Origin: Trochalopteron elliotii
Taxonomy: Eukaryota > Chordata > Aves > Passeriformes > Leiothrichidae
DNA: 64,000 nt
Assembly: GCA_024734555.1 (NCBI GenBank)
Contig: JANPWX010000073.1
Location: 3,605,238-3,669,237, forward strand
Reading direction: 5' to 3'
The translations under genes were made by a program, and so were the position numbers. This document shows positions 56,801-64,000 of the stretch, in pieces; the stretch's first letter is position 1; every line of letters begins with the position of its first letter. The notes below the pieces were generated by a model that did no database searches, was not told where the DNA came from, and saw nothing but the letters and a program-made list of their open reading frames with translations.

Positions 56801-59316
56801 AGTGTGCCTGGGGTTTTTTCTTTTTTTTTTTTTCTTTTAAACAGATTTTTGATGGTAATTCCAATGCCTATGACATAAAGGAGAACATCATTGATCCCCC
56901 TATTATTGCTAGGTACATCAGACTCTACCCCATCGAGTCCTACAACAGGCCTACTCTTCGCATGGAGCTTCTGGGCTGTGAAGTAGATGGTAAGAATTGG
57001 TCAAGTGCTGATACTTTCATTCTGACCTAATTTTTTTACCTAATGTTTCAATATGAAATATTTTACCTAATACTTTAAATGAAGCTAAAACTGTGGGTCT
57101 TCTCCATTCCAACATTTAAGTTGCTTTCGCTGTGGCTGCTTGGGTGTACTGGAGATGACAAGGTGCTCCTCTCAACAGGCTGCTCTTTGCCACTTGGAAT
57201 GGAGAGTGGAGAGATCAAGAATACCCAGATAACTGCCTCATCTGCCAAGACATCCTGGTTCAACACATGGGACGCTTCACTTGCTCGTCTCAATCTGAAT
57301 GGGAAGATGAATGCCTGGAGAGCCAAGGTAACAAGACAAAAACATGGAAGGCAGTAGGGACAGCTGGTTAAAAAAATTCATGCTGCCTTTGGGGTCATGG
57401 TGCTTCCTGCATGCTCTGTCCAGTGCATGGCAGTGAGTGTGTCCAGTGCATGACCCAGAGAGTGATAGGGTCACTTTACAACCATCCTTTGGGAAGAGCA
57501 CCACTCAACTCTTAGCAAAAAACTTGTTGAGCTTCTGGCAATAGCAGTGAAATATTTTGCCAGATGGATGGTCTCCTCTGGGCCACAGTCTGCAGAACTT
57601 CCCTGTGGGAATAGCCTGTTTAATTTCAAGAGACAAGTGCAACTTGAATATTTGTCTCAAAGGGGTTAAAGAAACCCATTCTGGGTTGACTTATAGGCAC
57701 TGCAGCCTAGTGGATCTGGGGGTGGGTGACCTTCAGCAAGGCATGTGAGCTTCTGTGTCTTTGAAATAGAGCTGCATTTCTTCACAAAGCACCTTGAGAT
57801 TTGCTGGAAGCTGCTCTTTTGTATAAGCATTTGGTATTAGTATTTATGTTTTAATACTGGAGGTAAATCCCTGGTATATTTCATTATGTATTGGAAATTA
57901 AAGTGTAAATCTTAAGACTACAAATGCACTACCTGCAGTGATGAAGTCAATTATTATATAGGTCACTAAGAAGGCTTGTGATTTGCCTCAACTTTACTCG
58001 TCTGGACTTCTTTGATACAGTTTTGATACAGTTTTGATACATTTTTAACTACCTGTAAACAAGATTTTTCACTTAAGCAAATACAGACATAGACATGTTT
58101 GCTAATACACAAACTTTTCTATCAATTGCAGTTAAACAACAACCAACAGTGGCTGCAAATTGATCTCCTCACCGTTAAGAAGATCACTGCCATTGCTACA
58201 CAGGGGGTCACGTCCATGTCAGCTGAAAACTTTGTGAAAACCTATGTTCTTTTGTACAGCAACGATGGCTCTGATTGGAAATCCTACACAAGGGGTTCAA
58301 GCTCAGTGCCAGAGGTATCACTGTCAGCCAAGGCAATTGAATTGTTGTTTGGTTTTAGGTGCTAGACACAGTCAAGGCTCAGAGGCAGAATGCCCAGCCA
58401 AATTGATATTCTCACTGGACTGTAAAGTGCTAGGGAGCTGGGATTGCTACAGATTATATCACAGTATCCATCTGATTTTAGTGATCATAATTAATCATAA
58501 AAGGATTTTAATCATAATAAAAGGAATGGACGCTGTATCTGCAGAGAGTGCAGCCAACAATGTGATAAAAGGAGCTGACGCTGTTTGTGAAGGAGGACAT
58601 TTAGTTTGAATGCACAAGGACATTTAATTTGAGTGAACAATGGATTCCCCAGGGCCTCTTTTAGGTTTTTTTATTTCTGCCCTGATTTTTTAAGTTAAAT
58701 TAATGTTAGTGAGCAGTATTGCTGTAGCAGAGCTGGGGAACTTCAGGTACCCACAGAGCAGATGCAGTACTTTGTATTTTTTCCCATATTACCTTACACC
58801 AACCTAACCCACAAGGGCTAATAGCAGCAGTTAAATAAGGGAAGTTTGGGGGGTTGGTCCATTAGAAATTAGAATGCCAAATTTTCTGGTGTGGATGGAA
58901 ACAGAAGCTGTTTAATCCATTCAAACTCAGCTATTGCTGGCTGCAGCATGACCTGGACTACTTTTAACTCAGCACGTTAGGAAGAGACTTGTAGTCTTGT
59001 TTAAAACCAGAAATGAGCTAGTCCATCTGCCCTGGGTGTGACTAGTACAACGGCTTGGAACTGTTGTAAAAAGAAAATGTAGGGTTTTCTCAAGTGCCAC
59101 CTTTTAACTAATTGTGTTTGTTTGCAGGTTTTCTTTGGCAATGTAAACAGCAATGGGCAAGTCAAGAATTTTTTTGACCCTCCCATCCTGTCCAGGTTCA
59201 TCCGCATTGTTCCAAAAACATGGTACCGTGGGATTGCCCTTCGGGTAGAACTCTATGGCTGTGATTTTGGTGGGGGTCTGGCTGTGAAAAGGACTGACAA
59301 GTCTGGGAGCTCTTAA
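26673..59316 (+). CDS. F5: F5, coagulation factor V (25 coding exons, complete)
   Basis: Secreted procofactor. After thrombin cleavage, factor Va binds factor Xa on phosphatidylserine membranes and accelerates prothrombin activation. All 25 exons join in frame to 1,932 codons plus TAA. Order: signal peptide (about residues 1-28), A1, A2, B domain (740-1276), A3, C1 (from CRIPMG), C2 (from CSLPLG). Thrombin-site arginines align at 739, 1151 and 1276. The A1 calcium-site motif EKRDDAV is kept. Human F5 also has 25 exons but 2,224 residues; most of the difference is a shorter B domain. No frameshift or internal stop is seen. Introns are GT-AG except intron 6, which is GC-AG. Activated-protein-C sites differ from human (see findings). 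The ATG at 26673 is chosen because it opens a Leu-rich signal peptide directly before the mature N-terminus. Identification comes from recall of the human sequence. Confidence 0.97.
26834..29977 (+). other. F5 intron 1 (3.1 kb)
   Basis: Contains T-runs at 27663-27676 and 27738-27761, a TATA/GATA-like simple stretch near 27700-27725, and an A/C-rich low-complexity stretch near 28290-28365. A 119-codon open frame at 28979-29338 has no recognisable protein and is treated as chance. Confidence 0.8.
29978..30069 (+). CDS. F5: F5 exon 2 (A1)
   Basis: Completes split Arg, then [20 protein letters not shown] and [10 protein letters not shown], parallel to human KIVYREYEPYFKKEKP. Acceptor TTTCAG, donor GTAAAC. 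Confidence 0.95.
31055..31177 (+). CDS. F5: F5 exon 3 (A1)
   Basis: Encodes [20 protein letters not shown] and [20 protein letters not shown], the typical cupredoxin-like A-domain motif shared with factor VIII and ceruloplasmin. Acceptor CTACAG, donor GTAAAT. Confidence 0.96.
32229..32441 (+). CDS. F5: F5 exon 4 (A1)
   Basis: Seventy codons, from [20 protein letters not shown] to [15 protein letters not shown]. The EKRDDAV motif corresponds to the human calcium-binding segment. Acceptor TGGCAG, donor GTAATG. Confidence 0.96.
35300..35443 (+). CDS. F5: F5 exon 5 (A1)
   Basis: Encodes [20 protein letters not shown], then [20 protein letters not shown] and YTDGTLP. The FDENKSW motif is diagnostic of A domains. 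Donor GTATTG. Confidence 0.95.
36398..36619 (+). CDS. F5: F5 exon 6 (A1), GC donor
   Basis: Seventy-three codons from [20 protein letters not shown] to [18 protein letters not shown]. The reading frame and human junction (KHLQ|AG) require the donor CAAG|GCAAGG, a GC-AG splice site. Confidence 0.94.
37132..37297 (+). CDS. F5: F5 exon 7 (A1-A2 connector)
   Basis: Encodes [20 protein letters not shown], then [20 protein letters not shown] and [14 protein letters not shown]. This exon carries the position of the human Arg306 activated-protein-C site, which here is Val335 of the precursor. Acceptor GATTAG, donor GTAAAA. Confidence 0.94.
37298..39060 (+). other. F5 intron 7 (1.8 kb)
   Basis: Starts with a diverged antisense CR1 (about 37341-37800). 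The remainder is AT-rich with no recognised feature. Confidence 0.75.
37341..37800 (-). mobile_element. CR1 LINE fragment (antisense)
   Basis: Reads TTGTGGTTGGAAAGACCCTC at the left edge, then CTTATATCTAA, GTGTCCATTGTGCCTC, and GGTGGCCCTTCACTGGACTC further right, in the order of an antisense avian CR1 3' region. Diverged, with small gaps. Boundaries approximate. Confidence 0.75.
39061..39238 (+). CDS. F5: F5 exon 8 (A2)
   Basis: Encodes [40 protein letters not shown] and [19 protein letters not shown]. Human SQHLDNFSN and ILGPIIRAQ are matched. Acceptor TTTAAG, donor GTAAGT. Confidence 0.96.
40303..40405 (+). CDS. F5: F5 exon 9 (A2)
   Basis: Encodes [20 protein letters not shown] and [14 protein letters not shown], then one base of a split Ser. 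Donor GTAAAA is weak but keeps frame with exon 10. Acceptor TGTAG. Confidence 0.94.
40783..40994 (+). CDS. F5: F5 exon 10 (A2), Lys at the position of Arg506
   Basis: Seventy codons from [20 protein letters not shown] to [20 protein letters not shown] and a final Gln. The last ten residues [10 protein letters not shown] align without gaps to human SRSLDRRGIQ; the AAG at 40983-40985 replaces the Arg506 codon altered in human factor V Leiden. Confidence 0.96.
41747..41897 (+). CDS. F5: F5 exon 11 (A2)
   Basis: Encodes [40 protein letters not shown] and [10 protein letters not shown], close to human. Acceptor TTTCAG, donor GTGAGT. Confidence 0.96.
42053..42340 (-). mobile_element. CR1 LINE fragment (antisense)
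   Basis: AAAGGTTGGAAAGGACTCCA followed by AGTCCAACCTC, TTTCCAGGGATG, GAGCCTGTTCCAATGG and GGCCATTTCCCCTTGT in antisense CR1 order. Lies in F5 intron 11; edges approximate. Confidence 0.85.
42572..42784 (+). CDS. F5: F5 exon 12 (A2)
   Basis: Encodes [20 protein letters not shown] through [17 protein letters not shown], seventy full codons with split codons at both ends. Matches the human A2 C-terminal half. Acceptor TTTTAG, donor GTAAGT. Confidence 0.96.
42785..44526 (+). other. F5 intron 12 (1.7 kb)
   Basis: AT-rich intron ahead of the large B-domain exon. No repeat, exon or RNA structure recognised. Confidence 0.75.
44527..46450 (+). CDS. F5: F5 exon 13 (end of A2, whole B domain, start of A3)
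   Basis: Single 1,924-base exon. It begins [20 protein letters not shown] (A2 end) and an acidic tail. The thrombin-site analogue is SFYSIR739|GSRK at 44763-44765. The B domain spans residues 740-1276 with about 19 N-glycosylation sequons, a KKRRRR motif (897-902), a basic region [14 protein letters not shown] with LNPR1151|SRNP, and an acidic Tyr-rich segment [16 protein letters not shown] before YLR1276|SRGN. A3 then starts [17 protein letters not shown]. The tandem nine-residue repeats of human exon 13 are absent. The 3' part is sharply GC-rich. The donor GTTTGC is weak; reading past it meets a stop eight bases later. Confidence 0.95.
46451..48442 (+). other. F5 intron 13 (2.0 kb)
   Basis: AT-rich. 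Contains an antisense CR1 fragment at about 48096-48322 and two short direct repeats of GGCACTTGCAAAAT near 47548 and 47587. Nothing else recognised. Confidence 0.75.
48096..48322 (-). mobile_element. CR1 LINE fragment (antisense)
   Basis: CACAGAAGGTTGGAAAACAC, then ACACTTCCAGGGA, TTTCCCTGGGCAACCC and TTTTTCCTAATATCC follow antisense CR1 order. In F5 intron 13, ending 120 bases before exon 14. Confidence 0.85.
48443..48608 (+). CDS. F5: F5 exon 14 (A3)
   Basis: Completes split Ser, then [40 protein letters not shown] and [15 protein letters not shown]. The [19 protein letters not shown] motif of human is matched. The first 15 residues are unlike human and include an extra Cys (1309). Acceptor TTGCAG, donor GTAGGT. 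Confidence 0.94.
49711..49947 (+). CDS. F5: F5 exon 15 (A3)
   Basis: Seventy-nine codons: [20 protein letters not shown] through [16 protein letters not shown], both ends phase 0. Strong match to human A3. Acceptor TTTTAG, donor GTAAGG. Confidence 0.97.
49991..50120 (-). mobile_element. CR1 LINE 3' end fragment (antisense)
   Basis: CACAGAATCATAGAAACACT, TGTTGGAAGGCATCAC and GAGATCATCCAGTCC are a textbook antisense CR1 3' end, including the octamer-like terminal repeat. In F5 intron 15, 44 bases after exon 15. Confidence 0.9.
50138..50222. repeat. Unclassified dispersed repeat, copy A
   Basis: The segment with AGCTGTCCTTTCTTTTGGGC and a CATTTAATCT end resembles copy B at 51126-51212 at roughly four bases in five. 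Family not recognised; it follows the CR1 fragment directly. Confidence 0.55.
50429..50639 (+). CDS. F5: F5 exon 16 (A3)
   Basis: Seventy codons, [20 protein letters not shown] through [20 protein letters not shown] and [11 protein letters not shown]. Two cysteines (1491, 1501) lie where human factor V has none. Acceptor TTCTAG, donor GTACTT. Confidence 0.95.
51126..51212. repeat. Unclassified dispersed repeat, copy B
   Basis: Contains AGCTGTCTTTTCTTTTGGGC and a CATTTAAATCT end; same orientation as copy A about 1 kb upstream, on the other side of exon 16. Not a recognised family. Confidence 0.55.
51440..51619 (+). CDS. F5: F5 exon 17 (A3)
   Basis: [40 protein letters not shown] and [19 protein letters not shown]. 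The [11 protein letters not shown] motif is diagnostic. Cys1512 replaces a human Tyr. Acceptor TTCCAG, donor GTAAGC. Confidence 0.96.
52286..52369. repeat. (ATCC)n microsatellite, 21 perfect units
   Basis: An uninterrupted 84-base ATCC tract in F5 intron 17. The open frames reading HPSI repeats and WMDG repeats are its translation artefacts. Likely length-polymorphic. Confidence 0.97.
52761..52877 (+). CDS. F5: F5 exon 18 (A3)
   Basis: [20 protein letters not shown] and [18 protein letters not shown], matching human A3 end ([20 protein letters not shown]). Acceptor TTCAAG, donor GTATGA. Confidence 0.96.
53329..53400 (+). CDS. F5: F5 exon 19 (start of C1)
   Basis: [20 protein letters not shown] and HHI begin the first discoidin-type C domain, whose disulfide starts at this Cys. 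Acceptor TTTCAG-like CCTTCAG, donor GTGAGT. Confidence 0.94.
54485..54576 (+). CDS. F5: F5 exon 20 (C1)
   Basis: Completes split Asp, then [20 protein letters not shown] and [10 protein letters not shown], equivalent to human YWEPRLARLNNGGSYNAWS. Donor GTAAGT. Confidence 0.96.
54577..55846 (+). other. F5 intron 20 (1.3 kb)
   Basis: No repeat or exon recognised. A 105-codon antisense open frame at 55064-55381 has no recognisable protein. Confidence 0.75.
55847..56002 (+). CDS. F5: F5 exon 21 (C1)
   Basis: [40 protein letters not shown] and [12 protein letters not shown]. The GIQTQGAK motif is kept; the human Tyr-Leu membrane contact after it is Phe-Phe here (1679-1680). Donor GTCTGT is unusual but in frame. 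Confidence 0.95.
56845..56989 (+). CDS. F5: F5 exon 22 (end of C1)
   Basis: [40 protein letters not shown] and ELLGCEVD; the Cys closes the C1 disulfide. Acceptor AAACAG, donor GTAAGA. Confidence 0.96.
57179..57327 (+). CDS. F5: F5 exon 23 (start of C2)
   Basis: [40 protein letters not shown] and GKMNAWRAK. The human membrane-spike Trp2063-Trp2064 pair is Trp1786-Phe1787 here. The preceding intron is only 189 bases. Acceptor CAACAG, donor GTAACA. Confidence 0.96.
58132..58314 (+). CDS. F5: F5 exon 24 (C2)
   Basis: [40 protein letters not shown] and [20 protein letters not shown] plus Glu, equivalent to human [20 protein letters not shown]. Acceptor TTGCAG, donor GTATCA. Confidence 0.96.
58500..58640. 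repeat. Short local repeats in F5 intron 24
   Basis: ATAAAAGGA..GACGCTGT occurs twice about 49 bases apart, and a 23-base GGACATTTA(G/A)TTTGA unit occurs twice in tandem (about 58594-58616, 58617-58639). Looks like local slippage; no known family. Confidence 0.6.
59128..59316 (+). CDS. F5: F5 exon 25 (end of C2) and stop
   Basis: [40 protein letters not shown] and ELYGCDF match human through the last Cys. The chain then continues [15 protein letters not shown] before TAA at 59314-59316, about 14 residues longer than human, which stops two residues after CD. Acceptor TTGCAG. Confidence 0.95.
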   Translation, partial: VFFGNVNSNGQVKNFFDPPILSRFIRIVPKTWYRGIALRVELYGCDFGGGLAVKRTDKSGSS

Positions 59317-60990
59317 CCTGCTAGCAGTCGTCATGCAGAACAACCCTTTGTTAAGAAACCCTTAAAACAGTCATGCTTAGTAGTTCGGATATTTGTCAAA
59401 GGAATATAATGTTTTACCAGCAGGATTGAGAGATTTCTTTCTGCAGATGTTTCATTCCTACAAATACAGACTTCAGAAAACAGCTTCTTTTCTCTGGGAA
59501 GAACTAATAGTCCCTTCTGAATAGTATTATCACTTCTTCGTTATAACCAGTGCTCTTGTCTTACTTTTACTTAAAATTAAGTCCTAAATCACTAAGGATG
59601 GAGACTCTGGCCTTGATCCTGAGCCATGACTGTCTTGATTTTGTAATGCTTTTGCAGCACAGATGAGGAATAGAAAGCCATAGCAGGTGGATGTTCTTCA
59701 TACATAAGGCTGAGAGGGAAAACCAGTGCTGATCTGGAGCTGTGGTGCTGCCTTCCAGCAGTGCCTTGGTGAGAAATGATTGTAGGGGTGGCCTCTCCTC
59801 CATGTCTTTCACCTGCACTGTGGCAAAGGCAGGACATGTCTCAGCACTGAGGTATGTGCAACCCCTTCTCAGAGAAGGTGTGTTGGCATTGTTGGTTTGG
59901 TTCTTGCATACCCAGCACACCTGAATGCTGTGGATTTCACATAATTCATCTTCAATGCCCTGGCAAGGAAAAAGGGGATCAGCAGTGCCTTTCCATCCCA
60001 GAAATGAGAAGGGAAGTGATTTAACCTTGCAGGTCATGGAACAGCAATGGGAGAACCAAAACGAGAATTCAGAACTCCTGATGCTCAGTCCCATAAATGC
60101 TTTCAAAATGTTGGGACAGGGAGCTCCCTTGGTGAGGAAAGCTTTGGGAACTGCAGCTGTTCAGTGGCAGTACAGCCTGGGGGTGGCAGAGGAGGTTTGG
60201 ATAAAACTGGGTAACAGAAACATCTGCATCTTCTCTCACAGTGAAGAATTTAACAGTGTTTTCACTTACAGAAATACTCTCGTGCATAGATTTTACATGG
60301 ATTTTTCCCAGGATGACTGCATCTGAAAATAGATACACAGTCCACGAACTCATTATTCCAGCAGAATTTTAGCTAAGCTTTCAGGAGAGTTCTGGGCTTC
60401 TATCCTGTAAATTGTTTATTTGCAGCACTTCAAACACACTAGGTACCATTCAGCAGACTGGATTTTTAAAGTAGTTTGTCTTTGAATCTTGGATGGTGTT
60501 AGCCAGTTTTATTTCAGTAGTTTTTCATTTCTTTCACTTACAGAACATGCATTTTAAAGAGAAGGTATAGAACAGGAGTGAAAAAAGTGTAAAAACTAAA
60601 CAAATATTTTCTTCTTTTTTTTTTACTATGTCACAAAGTTGTAATTTTCCACTGGAAAATAAAGTTAATATTGTAGAATGAAAGGCGTCAACATTTTATT
60701 TTGTACATTTGCCTCTACAGTAGTAGCTCTGGTAATAGTGAAATTGTGCAACAGGAAAGTAAAATTTTCAGTGCCAATTAGAATTAATTTCAAATGGTGA
60801 AACAGTATGAATAATTGCTTCATCTTTAAAGGTCAGTTTCTTAGTATTTTGTAATGGTGCTTAATTTGTTTTTGTTTGACACCGCCATGAAATTGCAACA
60901 CAAGCCATATTCAGTAAAAGAAGAAGAAAGAAATGTAAACTTTGGAATGATGACCCTGGAAAACAGTCAATAAATGCTTGCTAACTTCAA
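59317..60990 (+). terminator. F5: F5 3'UTR and polyadenylation signals
   Basis: AATAAA at 60658-60663, in a GAAAATAAAG context, and again at 60969-60974 give a 3'UTR of about 1.35 or 1.67 kb. The 179-codon antisense open frame at 59567-60106 is not protein-like. The true cleavage site is not visible. Confidence 0.65.
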
Positions 60991-61079
60991 CAGAACCAGG
61001 TTTTTATATAACTGTGAAATCATTTATTTTTTGGAAGGTGGTGATCTTTAATGGTCTAAATAAGTAATTCGTTCTTTAT

Positions 61080-61138
61080 ATCTAGATAGATATAGATACA
61101 TAGATATATAGATTAGATATAGATATAGATACACACAC
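61080..61138. repeat. Imperfect TAGA/GATA simple repeat
   Basis: TATCTAGATAGATATAGATA and similar units followed by an ACACACAC tail just past the F5 3'UTR. Confidence 0.85.
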
Positions 61139-61253
61139 ATAATTCTACATAAAGTTACATAAATGCAAAACTGATTGCAGGAACATGACTCAGTACATCT
61201 GCATCAATTTTACAAGCTGCAGATTCTGCTTCTACTTACTAATGAACAGTACT

Positions 61254-61490
61254 TAGGGTAGGTGGGGGCAGCTGTCCTGCTTGCATTTCTTCCCCAGCCC
61301 CTTGTCCTTGCTCAGCCTACTCACTGACAGGGCAGAGAGGTAAAAATCAAAGGCCTTGACACCGTGCAAACGCTCTTAAGTGCCACCTAAAACACCCCTG
61401 TGTTGTTAACACTGCCCTCATCTCAAATCTAAGCCACAGCATTCTCTGGGCAGCTGTGATGGGTATTAACCCTATTCCACTGGTGTTGCA
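61254..61490 (-). mobile_element. Endogenous retrovirus LTR fragment (antisense, partial)
   Basis: GGGGGCAGCTGTCCTG, AGGCCTTGACACC, CCCTGTGTTGTTAACACTGC and TATTAACCCTATTCC occur in the same order as in the fuller LTR to the right and in a common bird LTR that I recognise. Only part of the LTR is present; it is strongly diverged. Confidence 0.7.
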
Positions 61491-61729
61491 GCCTGCCCAG
61501 TAGAGCAGGGACATCTGGGACCTGTGCCAGCCCAGACATGTGGCCATTGCTGGTAACAAAATGTTCCCTTGCACAGCAGAGTAAGTGCTATAATAAACAG
61601 CAAAAGTCCAAACCAGTCACTAATGTGCCAGACTCTAATATACAGTAAAGCAAAATGAATGAACCTCTACCCATTACAGCTATAAATTCTAGCACACTCT
61701 GGTCAGGGGTGTTATCTCAAAATCCTCCT

Positions 61730-61747
61730 GCCCCACACTGGACACCA
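61730..61747 (-). mobile_element. Retroviral primer-binding-site-like motif
   Basis: On the minus strand TGGTGTCCAGTGTGGGG lies directly beyond the LTR end, where retroviruses keep a tRNA primer-binding site. It differs from the usual TGGCGCCC form, as expected of an old copy. No gag, pol or env sequence is seen nearby. Confidence 0.55.
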
Positions 61748-61755
61748 AAAAGGAC

Positions 61756-62338
61756 TGCAGTAGGTTGGCCCCAGCTGGCAGCTTAGTCCTCACTCAGTCA
61801 CTTGATGGCTTTCTCCTGGCAGGCTGGGGAGAGGATTGGAAGGGCAAAAGAAAGGAAACTTGTGGGTTGAAATAAAGGCAGTTTAATAAGCAAATCAAAG
61901 CTCCACAGGCAAGCAAAGCAAAATAAGAATTTCATTTGATACTTCTCATCAACAGGCAGGTGTTCAGCTGCTTTCCAGATAAGCAGGGCCTCAACACACC
62001 TGACTGTTGCTTGGGAAGACAAACACCATAACTCTGAACATTCCCCTTTAGTCCTTCTCCTTTTCCCTGCATTTCTTGCTGAGCACAATGTCACACAGTC
62101 TGGGATATTACATCCCCTGGCTCAGCTGTGTCCTCTCCCAGCCTCTTGTGCAGCCCCAGCCCCCTCACTGGTAGGGCAGGGTGGGGAAAAGAAAAGGCCT
62201 TGGTGCTGAGCAAACACTGCTGGTACCAGCTAAAACAACGTGTGTTATCAGTGCTAGTTTAGTCAAAAAACCAAAGCACAGCACTGTACAGGCTGCTGTG
62301 AAGAAAATTAACTCTATCCTAGCTGGACCACATACACA
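61756..62338 (-). mobile_element. Endogenous retrovirus LTR (antisense, near full length)
   Basis: AATAAAGGCAGTTTAATAAG, AAGACAAACACCATAACTCT, AAAAGGCCTTGGTGCTGAGC, CGTGTGTTATCAGTGCTAG and GAAAATTAACTCTATCCTAG are landmarks of a widespread avian LTR in antisense. With the partial copy to the left it suggests a collapsed provirus with its internal coding region deleted. Confidence 0.8.
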
Positions 62339-64000
62339 AAGTATTTTAATTTTATTAAACAGCATCTTAGATTGAATTTGCCTAAATTTTGAAAATCTGT
62401 AGTTAAAACAGTCAGTCCTGAACAGCCTTTTACACACTGTGGAATGAACCTTTGTGTATGTTGAGATTATTTGCAAAATACACAAGAAGAGCAAGAGTTT
62501 CTACAGTTTTCTCAGAGAACTAAAGATGTATGTGACAGCATGAAGGTTAGCAAACATGAGCTCTTTTGGACTGAGGGAAAAATGTAATGCTGAAGTTCAG
62601 AGTAATACAGCAAATAATTTCTCCACGAATCTGGATGGATGCCTTCACACTGGCCTTTTGAGCCAAAGGTCCAAAGTTAACTGCTTTTAGCCACAAACAG
62701 CATCATAGTGGAGTTGCTGCCCTCTAATGCTCATTCCAGCTTCCAAGAGGCTGCAGGGTGTGCAAAGCTGACTATCTGGAGATGACAATAACACATGGGT
62801 GGCTGTGCTTGAAGCCTTGTGCTTTACTCAAAACCACCTTTACTTGGTGCAACCAAGCGTTTCCATTTTCCTGCCAGAGATGGTGGCTGTACTCCTTCAC
62901 ACAGACACTGAAAATGGTTGTGTCTGCACTTGGATTGGAAAGGACTTGGAGGTATGTGTGCAGACAGTTGAGCAGCTCTGAAATAGACAGCAGTACCACA
63001 GTAGTTTCTTCAGAGCCTGATGCAGTAGTCCAGTAGCCAGAGCGGTTTGTAGAGAGTGCCCTGTACAGTCTAAAGATGCAGGTGGATGGGTACAGACACC
63101 TCTGTGTTTTAGAGGAGATGTAACCTCCATTTCTGCCAGTTTTTTCTGCTGGTTGTTCTGGATGTAACAACTGCACTGCAGGCATACCTGCACTGAAACT
63201 GGCCCAGCTCACCTTCACCAGGATTCCCAGGAGTCTGCAACCACTGGATGGTTCCCTCCACACCGCTGGCATAGCAAAGCATGGTGGAGACATAAAGCTG
63301 CATATTATCCATGGGTTAGAGCCAATGGAGATCCTGTTTCTGCATCCACTCAGAAACCTGAACTGTACATTAGCACAGATGCAAAGGTGAATCTGGGCTT
63401 TGGGCCTCTTATATTAGAGACGGCCATGAGGGTGCATGGCAAGAGTATGTCTGAATGAAGTGCATACTTGACTTCTGCAGAAAAAAGCATCAAGTGGTCA
63501 GGACTCCAGACAAATAACCAATCTTCTGAGCATCCTCCAGCTGCCCCTGAAAGGCCATCAGTACTGGTGGGTTGATCATAATTTTAGGATGGTGCTAAGG
63601 GACAAAAGGAGGGCTTGCAACTTCACAAGCACACTCATGAGGTGTCTTTCATGACAGGAGAAAATTTTTTTGGCACATACCTGAGAGAGGAAGATAAAGG
63701 TTCTGCCCATGCCTGTGTATGTGCTAGGGAAGGTTGTTTATCAATGTTACTATGAAGCAGCACAGAAATGAGATGCAGCACTGTCCTACATGGACCAACA
63801 GCTGTTTAATATGAGTCAGTTACTTCAGTTAATCAGTGTAAAATATTCCTCTTCTTGCTGTGTTTATTCATGCTAGCTCTGCATCATAACCAGTTTATCC
63901 ACCTGCACTTTCCTATCATTACTGTGCCCCATTCTCCATTTGTTTGTCACACCCAGTGCTTGAATCACGCTTTAATTACAATCTCCACCAGGTAGGGACT
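62339..64000. other. Downstream intergenic DNA, unassigned
   Basis: No recognisable gene. A 173-codon antisense open frame at 62772-63293 overlaps others in different frames and shows no family motif. I looked for the human F5 neighbours SLC19A2 (downstream) and selectins and saw neither. The right edge may be upstream sequence of a gene outside the window. Confidence 0.6.

Noticed and set aside
26673..59316. Venom-type or duplicated factor V
   Set aside because: Loss of protein C sites resembles the constitutively active snake-venom factor V, but this gene keeps a long B domain, both regulatory segments and all thrombin sites, and the repeats indicate a bird; it is best read as the ordinary plasma F5.
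59567..60106. 179-codon antisense open frame over the F5 3'UTR
   Set aside because: No recognisable domain, overlapped by other-frame open readings, and no splice or promoter evidence.
60658..60974. Deciding which AATAAA ends F5
   Set aside because: Both hexamers are plausible and I cannot choose without transcript ends, so only a range is given.
62772..63293. 173-codon antisense open frame as a possible neighbouring gene
   Set aside because: I compared it by eye with selectin lectin and sushi modules and the thiamine transporter SLC19A2 and found only scattered matches; several other frames are also open there.

Overview
This is vertebrate nuclear DNA and almost certainly avian. It is AT-rich, intron-dense, and carries fossil CR1 retrotransposon ends plus a decayed endogenous-retrovirus LTR pair of a kind common in bird genomes. 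It shows no prokaryotic organisation, operons, tRNA or rRNA genes, or CRISPR arrays. Species cannot be fixed from sequence alone.

Layout. (1) Positions 1-19,694 hold the autophagy E2-like enzyme gene ATG3 on the + strand, exons 2-12. Exon 1, with the start codon and promoter, lies left of the window. The 290 residues encoded here plus the family's usual 24-residue first exon give 314, the human length, and the catalytic Cys falls at 264. A short 3'UTR with clustered AATAAA signals ends near 19,870. (2) About 19,900-26,500 is AT-rich intergenic DNA with no recognisable gene. (3) Positions 26,673-59,316 hold coagulation factor V (F5), also on the + strand. All 25 coding exons are present, give one open frame of 1,932 codons, and rebuild the order signal peptide-A1-A2-B-A3-C1-C2. 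The 3'UTR runs to about 60,680 or 60,990. (4) Positions 61,000-64,000 hold a TAGA-type simple repeat, a degraded minus-strand retroviral LTR pair, and about 1.7 kb with no feature I can support.

The two genes are functionally unrelated. ATG3 transfers LC3/GABARAP-type ubiquitin-like proteins to phosphatidylethanolamine inside cells. F5 is a secreted cofactor for factor Xa in prothrombin activation. In human they lie on different chromosomes (3q13.2 and 1q24.2), so their head-to-tail adjacency is itself notable.

The most interesting content is in the F5 protein. None of the three arginines cut by activated protein C in human factor V is present at its aligned position: 506 is Lys, 306 is Val, and there is no Arg at all in the 679 segment. 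The three thrombin-site arginines are kept. The B domain is about 537 residues instead of about 836 and lacks the tandem nine-residue repeats, but keeps the basic and acidic regulatory segments and adds an RRRR|S furin-type motif. The A3 domain carries five cysteines that I cannot align to human cysteines. Other points are one GC-AG intron, a 14-residue C-terminal extension, and a cluster of three perfect stem-loops inside an ATG3 intron. I found no wholly novel gene system; the unexplained signals are in the findings.
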